Part shown: piece by piece, positions 7,089 to 11,142 of the stretch | Position numbering within the stretch: position 1 is the first letter of the stretch | Layout: every line of letters begins with the position of its first letter | Assembly (NCBI GenBank): GCA_002425405.1 | Contig: DIME01000039.1 | Location: forward strand, 4,898 to 16,039 | Reading direction: 5' to 3' | Source of the DNA: Candidatus Accumulibacter vicinus | GTDB lineage: Bacteria > Pseudomonadota > Gammaproteobacteria > Burkholderiales > Rhodocyclaceae | DNA length: 11,142 nt | Made by a program: the position numbers and the translations under genes | Notes under the pieces: model-generated | Told to the model about the DNA's origin: nothing | The model's database searches: none | The model's input: the letters and a program-made list of their open reading frames with translations, nothing else

Positions 7089-7972
7089 CAGGAGCCTCCC
7101 TCGCCTCCGGACAGTCGCTCGAGCAGCTTGAGAATGGCAATCGAGTCCTCCTCGCCCAGTCCCGAACCGACCATCGCGTTATACATCTGTGCCGTCGCTG
7201 CCGACACCGGCAGGCACAGGCCCAGTTCGTGCGCACTCTGCATGACGATGTTCATGTCCTTCTGATGCATCCAGGACTTGAAACCCGGCTTGAAGTTGCG
7301 GTCCAGCATGCGCTGGCCATGATTTTCGAGAATCTTTGAATAGGCGAAACCGCCCAGCAGCGCTTCGCGCACCCTGGCCGGGTCGACGCCGCTCCTGGCC
7401 GCGAAATTGAGCGCTTCGGCGACGGTCAGCACACCGACGCCGGTGACGATCTGGTTGGCCGCCTTGGCCACCTGTCCCGCTCCCGAATCGCCGACATGCA
7501 CGATGTTCCTGCCCATGCAGGCAAATGCCGGTCGGGCGCGATCAAAAGCGGTCACCGTGCCGCCGACCATGATCGACAGCGTGCCGGCGATGGCCCCGAC
7601 CTCGCCTCCGGAGACCGGCGCGTCGAGAAAATCGATGCCCTGCGCGAGCAGGCGCGCGCCGATGTCGCGCGCGGCTGCCGGCCGAATGGTGCTCATGTCG
7701 ACAGCGATCAGGCCGCTTCTGCCGGCACTCGCCACCCCCCGTTCGCCGAGCATCACCTGTTCGACATCGGGCGCATCGGCCACCATCGAGATCACCACAT
7801 CGACTCCCTCGGCCACCTCTGCAGGGCTGGCCGCCGCATCGGCACCGGCGTCGAGCAAAGGCTGCATCGACTCCGCACGCCGCGCCCAGACGGTAAGCGG
7901 GTACCCCCCATGCAGGAGGTTCAGCACCATCGGGCGCCCCATGATACCCAGACCAATGAATCCGATTTTCAT
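7088..7972 (-). CDS. Tartronate semialdehyde reductase-like dehydrogenase
   Basis: This 294-aa enzyme is of the GlxR/GarR type, which reduces tartronate semialdehyde (2-hydroxy-3-oxopropanoate) to D-glycerate with NAD(P)H in the glyoxylate/glycerate pathway. Motifs: GFIGLGIMGRPM (4-15), VDMST (91-95), DAPVSGGE (117-124), GAGQVAKAANQ with catalytic Lys170 and Asn173 (164-174), LLGGFAYSKILENHGQRM (205-222) and PGFKSWMHQKDMN (229-241). The last two blocks closely follow E. coli GlxR/GarR. The usual partners (gcl, hyi, glycerate kinase) are absent from the window, so the pathway assignment rests on the protein alone. 3-Hydroxyisobutyrate dehydrogenase or glyoxylate/succinic semialdehyde reductase remain possible. 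AAGGAG (complement of 7978-7983) lies 5 nt before the ATG. It is the first of three tightly overlapping genes, 79 bp after yjbQ. Confidence 0.9.
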   Translation of the reverse strand: MKIGFIGLGIMGRPMVLNLLHGGYPLTVWARRAESMQPLLDAGADAAASPAEVAEGVDVVISMVADAPDVEQVMLGERGVASAGRSGLIAVDMSTIRPAAARDIGARLLAQGIDFLDAPVSGGEVGAIAGTLSIMVGGTVTAFDRARPAFACMGRNIVHVGDSGAGQVAKAANQIVTGVGVLTVAEALNFAARSGVDPARVREALLGGFAYSKILENHGQRMLDRNFKPGFKSWMHQKDMNIVMQSAHELGLCLPVSAATAQMYNAMVGSGLGEEDSIAILKLLERLSGGEGGS

Positions 7973-8014
7973 TGTTGCTCCTTTTGTGATGGCCGAATCG
8001 AACCCCGAAGTGTA

Positions 8015-8030
8015 GCCACAATCCTGTGGC
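8015..8030 (-). other. Small hairpin in the yjbQ-dehydrogenase gap
   Basis: GCCACA and TGTGGC form a perfect 6-bp stem with a 4-nt loop. It lies 22 nt past the yjbQ stop codon and about 40 nt before the dehydrogenase start. No T-rich run follows on the minus strand, so it is not a convincing intrinsic terminator. It could be an mRNA-processing or stabilising structure within an operon. Confidence 0.4.
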
Positions 8031-8051
8031 GGCAGGCCAGCGCTTTCGCCT

Positions 8052-8465
8052 TCAGGCCAGGACCGTCACCACGACGCTGCGTCGATGCGCCAGCGTCCGG
8101 TGTTCCCAGAGATAGATCCCTTGCCAGGTCCCGAGACGTAGCTCGCCCTTGCCGATCGGAATGCTCACCGAGCTGCCGGCGAGGATGTTGCGTGCATGTG
8201 CCGCCATGTCGTCGTCGCCCTCGTCATCGTGCAGATAAGCCGGGTCGCCGTCAGGTGCCCAGCGAGCGGCCAGGGTTTCGAGGTCGCGGCGCACCGAGGG
8301 GTCGGCGTTCTCGGTGATCATCAACGAACAGCTCGTATGCTGGACAAAAACATGCGCGACGCCGATCGACAAGCCGGAAGCGCGAACGATATGGGCCACC
8401 TCGGCGGTGATCTCGATACTGCCGCGCCCGCGGGTGCGGACATCAAAGCTTTCCTGATAAGCCAT
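8052..8465 (-). CDS. yjbQ: YjbQ family protein (UPF0047)
   Basis: The protein is 137 aa, against about 138 aa for E. coli YjbQ. The conserved family blocks are complete: QHTSCSLMITENADPSVRRD (42-61), HDDEGDDDMAAH (79-90), LAGSSVSIPI (95-104) and GTWQGIYLWEHR (112-123). The His and Asp/Glu residues of these blocks line the presumed active or metal site. YjbQ proteins are small trimeric cytosolic proteins; weak thiamine-phosphate-synthase activity has been reported for relatives, but the physiological role is unsettled. I chose ATG 8465 because GGAGG (complement of 8472-8476) lies 6 nt upstream and the length then matches the family. An in-frame GTG at 8489 would add eight residues with no ribosome binding site support. 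It is first on the strand, with the dehydrogenase genes 79 bp downstream in the same direction, and is perhaps in the same transcript. Confidence 0.92.
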   Translation of the reverse strand: MAYQESFDVRTRGRGSIEITAEVAHIVRASGLSIGVAHVFVQHTSCSLMITENADPSVRRDLETLAARWAPDGDPAYLHDDEGDDDMAAHARNILAGSSVSIPIGKGELRLGTWQGIYLWEHRTLAHRRSVVVTVLA

Positions 8466-8657
8466 CCAGCCCCTCCATCTGATCCTCACGCAGCCCGATT
8501 TCCTTCCTCCAATCTTATCTCCAATCTTCCGTCGCGCAGAAGATTCCCAGTGAAAATACGCGCCTTATTCATGCTCATCGCACGTGTACACCGCGGATCC
8601 GGAGACTCTGGTAATCTTGAAAATCTGGTTCGTTCCACTGCTCACGAGGCACCGCCC
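8466..8657. other. Divergent spacer between yjbQ and the caspase/FGE gene
   Basis: This 192-bp region should contain promoters in both directions. The plus frame is open throughout and reaches back to 8196 inside yjbQ, but it lacks recognisable coding content before the signal peptide at 8658. I found no promoter pair near consensus on either strand. It contains the repeat/hairpin element at 8507-8545. Confidence 0.5.
8507..8545. repeat. 10-bp direct repeat with alternative hairpins
   Basis: CTCCAATCTT occurs twice (8507-8516 and 8519-8528), a 12-bp period. The second copy continues into AATCTTC (8523-8529), which is complementary to GAAGATT (8539-8545) and gives a 7-bp stem with a 9-nt loop. 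The first copy (AATCTT, 8511-8516) could pair with the same AAGATT instead. It lies 42 bp upstream of the yjbQ start and 112 bp upstream of the caspase gene. It could be an operator or leader structure, but no function is shown. Confidence 0.5.
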
Positions 8658-10967
8658 ATGCGTTTCAACCTGTTCGCTCGCGTCCTGATCGGTGTGGCAC
8701 TCGGTCTTCCGCTGCCACTCCTTGCCCAGGAGCCTTCGCCGAGGGCAAACGAACATCGCGTCGCCCTGGTGATCGGCAATTCAAGTTACACCCACTCGCC
8801 ACTCAAGAACCCTGTCAACGACGCGCGTGCGATGCGCGACAAGCTGAAGAAGATGGACTTTGACGTGATCATTCGCGAGAACATGAAGGCTCGCGACATC
8901 GGTGGCGCGCTGCGTGAATTCCGCAGCAAGCTCAAGCCGGGTTCGATCGCGCTTTTCTTCTACGCTGGCCACGGCCTGCAGATTCGCGGCGAGAACTACC
9001 TGCCGGCCGTCGACGCCGAAATTTCCAGCGAAGAGGATGTTCCGCACCAGAGTCTGAACGTCAATACGGTCCTCAACACCATGGAAGATTCGAAAGCCGG
9101 GGTCAACCTCGTGCTGCTCGATGCCTGCCGCAACAACCCTTTCACCCGCAGCTTCCGATCGGGCGCGGGTGCCGGTCTGGCGCGCATCCAGGCACCGAGC
9201 GGCACGCTCATTCACTACGCCACACGGCCCGGCAGCGTTGCCGAGGATGGCGACGGCGTCAACGGCACCTATACCGCCGCGTTGCTGGCACAAATCGAAG
9301 AGAAGGGGGTGCCGATCGAACAGGCGCTCAAGCGTGTGACGGTGCGCGTCAAGAACGTGACCAAGGGCAAACAGGAGCCATGGATGGAAGGCAGTCTTAC
9401 CGGCGACTTCTACTTCATCATCAGCGGACCCACACAGATCAATATCCAGTCGGCGCCGGCCGACGCCGACGCAGCGGCCTGGCAGGCAGCGGAAGCGGCC
9501 AATACCGCGGTGGCGTATCAGGCCTATCTCAACGAGTATCCAAAGGGCGTTTATGCCGCAGCCGCCCGCGTCAAACTCGCCGGCCTGGCCGCGCAGGGTC
9601 AGCCGCAGCCGCAGCAGCAACAGCAGCCGCGTGTGAAAAGCGAGGGTGCGCCGCCGGAGGACCGGGATACGACTTTATGGCAGCAGGTTCAGGCGGGGGG
9701 AAACCGCGATTACTACGAAACCTATCTCAAGGAATTCCCGCGCGGCAAGTATGCACCGCTGGCGCGCGCAGAACTGAAACGGCTGGCGGCACAGGAAAAG
9801 GAACTGCAGGTGCAGGCGGAAAAACAGGCCTGGGAGAAAGCCCAACAGATCAATAGCGAAGAATCTTATCAGAGTTATCTCACTGAGTACCCCCGAGGAA
9901 CCTATGCCGCCCTCGCTCAGGCAGCGCTGAAGAAGGCGCGCAAGGAGGAAGCGACACGCATTGCGCAAGGCAGGCTGAGCATGCGTGACCAGCAACGACC
10001 GACCGACGACCGCAAGACCCCAACCGAGCGGCCCGAGAAGAAGAAACAGGACGAAATCCGTCAGGCCGCGATTGGCGCATTGAGCCTGGCGCGTCTGTCG
10101 CCAGGCGATTACCCGATGGGCGCCGCAGCCGATGATGTCACCGACAATCCCGAAGCCGACGAAGCCGCCCGCCCGCAACACAACGTCAGGATCGGGAACT
10201 TCGAACTCGCCTACTACGAAGTCACCGTCGGACAGTTCCGAAAATTTGTCGAGGCCACGGCTTATCTGACCGAGGCGGAACGTCCGGGCCGCAGCCCTGG
10301 CTGTCACGTTGCCCGCAATGGTGGCGATTTCGTCATTGAACATAGCGCCAACTGGCGTTCTCCGGGCTTCGCTCAGACCGACAGTCATCCGGTCGTTTGC
10401 GTCAGCTGGAATGACACGCAGGCCTATATCGCCTGGCTCAACGGCGGTGCCACTGGATACCGGCTGCCAAGCGAGGCCGAATGGGAATATGCCGCGCGTG
10501 GCGGCAGCGTCACGCCACGCCCGTGGAGCGATACCGGCAACTTCTTTGCCCGCGTGTTCCAGTCCAACAAGGGAACGGATCCCGACCAGCCTCCGAGCCG
10601 CGCCTGCCGCAATGCCAACATCGCCGATGAAACGCTGAAGAAGCTGCTGGCTTGGCCGGTCACCCATAATTGCAGCGATGCTCAGGCCTACACCAGCAGT
10701 GGCGGCTATTTTGGTCGCAACGGTTTCAGTCTGTATGACATGATCGGCAATGTCGGCGAATGGACGCAGGACTGCTGGAACCCGAACCACAGCGGCGCGC
10801 CGCTCGATGGCAAGGCACGCACATCCGGCGATTGCTCGCAGCGGGTGATCCGCGGCGGCAGCTGGAGCAGCGGCCCGGCCTATGCCCGCTCCGCCGCGCG
10901 ACAGAAGAACGCCGCATCCTACCGGGCCGCCGACCTCGGTTTTCGGCTTGCGAAAACCTCGCCCTGA
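8658..10967 (+). CDS. Secreted caspase-family peptidase with repeats and an FGE-sulfatase-fold domain
   Basis: This 769-aa protein carries a signal peptide (1-23, MRFNLFARVL..., cleavage near LLA-Q), so it is predicted to be periplasmic or secreted. Caspase (peptidase C14) domain, about 33-255: NPVNDA (51-56), catalytic His105 in FYAGHGLQ (101-108) and catalytic Cys157 in LLDACRNNP (153-161). Three related segments follow (about 275-310, 341-376, 392-427), each with a leading Trp and YL-E-(Y/F)P-G-YA; a Q/P-rich linker (314-324) separates the first two. A charged linker (about 428-468) leads to the FGE-sulfatase/SUMF-like domain (478-767): EVTVGQF (521-527), HPVVCVSWND (577-586), YRLPSEAEWEYAARGG (601-616), YDMIGNVGEW (693-702), RVIRGGSW (729-736), LGFRL (760-764). 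The stretch after RGGSW lacks the paired cysteines of true formylglycine-generating enzymes, so this module probably binds ligand. I chose ATG 8658 because it opens the signal peptide; GAGG lies 9 nt upstream. Substrate and role are unknown. Confidence 0.88.
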   Translation: MRFNLFARVLIGVALGLPLPLLAQEPSPRANEHRVALVIGNSSYTHSPLKNPVNDARAMRDKLKKMDFDVIIRENMKARDIGGALREFRSKLKPGSIALFFYAGHGLQIRGENYLPAVDAEISSEEDVPHQSLNVNTVLNTMEDSKAGVNLVLLDACRNNPFTRSFRSGAGAGLARIQAPSGTLIHYATRPGSVAEDGDGVNGTYTAALLAQIEEKGVPIEQALKRVTVRVKNVTKGKQEPWMEGSLTGDFYFIISGPTQINIQSAPADADAAAWQAAEAANTAVAYQAYLNEYPKGVYAAAARVKLAGLAAQGQPQPQQQQQPRVKSEGAPPEDRDTTLWQQVQAGGNRDYYETYLKEFPRGKYAPLARAELKRLAAQEKELQVQAEKQAWEKAQQINSEESYQSYLTEYPRGTYAALAQAALKKARKEEATRIAQGRLSMRDQQRPTDDRKTPTERPEKKKQDEIRQAAIGALSLARLSPGDYPMGAAADDVTDNPEADEAARPQHNVRIGNFELAYYEVTVGQFRKFVEATAYLTEAERPGRSPGCHVARNGGDFVIEHSANWRSPGFAQTDSHPVVCVSWNDTQAYIAWLNGGATGYRLPSEAEWEYAARGGSVTPRPWSDTGNFFARVFQSNKGTDPDQPPSRACRNANIADETLKKLLAWPVTHNCSDAQAYTSSGGYFGRNGFSLYDMIGNVGEWTQDCWNPNHSGAPLDGKARTSGDCSQRVIRGGSWSSGPAYARSAARQKNAASYRAADLGFRLAKTSP

Positions 10968-11064
10968 TCGCCGGGAGCGCGGATCGCCCCACCTGGCGGA
11001 CCAGCAGCCACGGCAAAGCCTTATAGAGCAAGCCTGTCCTGGTCAGTTCGCCAGAGAGAGCTAG
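10968..11064. other. Short spacer between the caspase/FGE gene and the IS element
   Basis: These 97 bp show no gene and no hairpin followed by a T tract. They end in CTAG (11061-11064), a typical IS5-family target sequence. Confidence 0.4.
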
Positions 11065-11142
11065 GGCGTGTCCTCAATTGAGGGCTCATGCGCGTTGGAT
11101 GCTGGCGAACCGATGAAGCAGCGGCACGCACTGAGAGACGAC
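11065..11142 (+). mobile_element. Left end of an IS5-type insertion sequence (continues past window)
   Basis: Directly after CTAG, the sequence GGCGTGTCCTCAATTGAGG resembles the terminal inverted repeats of IS5-family elements. A transposase start follows about 50 bp inside. Within it, CCTCAATTGAGG (11072-11083) is a perfect 12-bp palindrome. The exact end may be 1-2 bases either side, because the target bases and the terminal G run are ambiguous. The right end, the matching inverted repeat and the target duplication are outside the window. Confidence 0.65.
11113..11142 (+). CDS. IS5-family transposase, first ten codons
   Basis: The frame from ATG 11113 reads MKQRHALRDD and is open at the window edge. 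The (R)RHAL-D(D/A) start is characteristic of IS5-family DDE transposases, which usually continue with QWERI or similar. Only the N-terminal helix-turn-helix lead-in is present, so nothing can be said about integrity or catalytic residues. The position about 50 bp inside the putative terminal repeat fits a single-ORF IS5 element. An overlapping frame from ATG 11088 is open too, but gives no familiar sequence. Confidence 0.6.
   Translation, partial: MKQRHALRDD

Noticed and set aside
8196..8657. N-terminal extension of the caspase/FGE protein, overlapping yjbQ
   Set aside because: The signal peptide at 8658 must be N-terminal, and the extension is the antisense shadow of yjbQ plus the divergent spacer.
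10845..10967. C-terminal part of the FGE-fold domain as a diversity-generating retroelement variable region
   Set aside because: FGE-fold proteins are common retroelement targets, but no reverse transcriptase, template repeat or mutagenic-homing signature is visible in the window. A template search in the full genome would settle it.
1..11142. CRISPR array, tRNA/rRNA genes, toxin-antitoxin pair or phage module
   Set aside because: No regularly spaced repeats, RNA gene features, or recognisable proteins of these systems were seen on either strand.

Overview
The window is GC-rich, densely coded bacterial DNA with strong codon bias. Its families (a Kbp-like BON protein, a NadN-type lipoprotein nucleotidase, a DUF3731-type Hsp70, tartronate-semialdehyde-reductase-like enzymes, YjbQ, and a caspase/FGE-sulfatase fusion) fit a Gram-negative proteobacterium. 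My best guess is a betaproteobacterium of the Rhodocyclales/Accumulibacter kind. That placement is inference from gene content; no marker gene is present.

Layout: (1) 1-344, minus strand: N-terminal part of a Kbp/YgaU-like protein that runs off the left edge. (2) 345-583: divergent intergenic region with an 8-bp tandem repeat. (3) 584-5328, plus strand: a two-gene block 17 bp apart, a NadN-like NAD/5'-nucleotidase lipoprotein followed by a 953-aa divergent Hsp70 with a long helical C-terminus. (4) 5329-5480: a regulatory patch with two dyads and a near-consensus sigma-70 promoter, driving a 72-aa unknown protein (5481-5699). (5) 8465 down to 5683, minus strand: yjbQ, two tandem paralogous beta-hydroxyacid dehydrogenases (tartronate semialdehyde reductase type), and a LEA14-like lipoprotein. 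The last three overlap by 1 and 4 nt and should be co-translated. The lipoprotein gene overlaps the end of the convergent small ORF by 17 bp. (6) 8466-8657: divergent spacer with a direct repeat that can form alternative hairpins. (7) 8658-10967, plus strand: a secreted caspase-fold peptidase joined through three W...YP-G-YA repeats to an FGE-sulfatase-fold domain without the catalytic cysteines. (8) From about 11065 to the right edge: the left end of an IS5-type insertion sequence, with the first ten codons of its transposase.

Functionally the window combines envelope proteins (nucleotidase lipoprotein, LEA lipoprotein, secreted caspase/FGE protein), a non-canonical chaperone and a small metabolic operon. 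I see no CRISPR array, tRNA, rRNA, phage gene or recognisable defence cassette. The most unusual items are the caspase-repeat-FGE protein, the nucleotidase/Hsp70 pair and the promoter-equipped 72-aa protein. None of these proves a new system from sequence alone.
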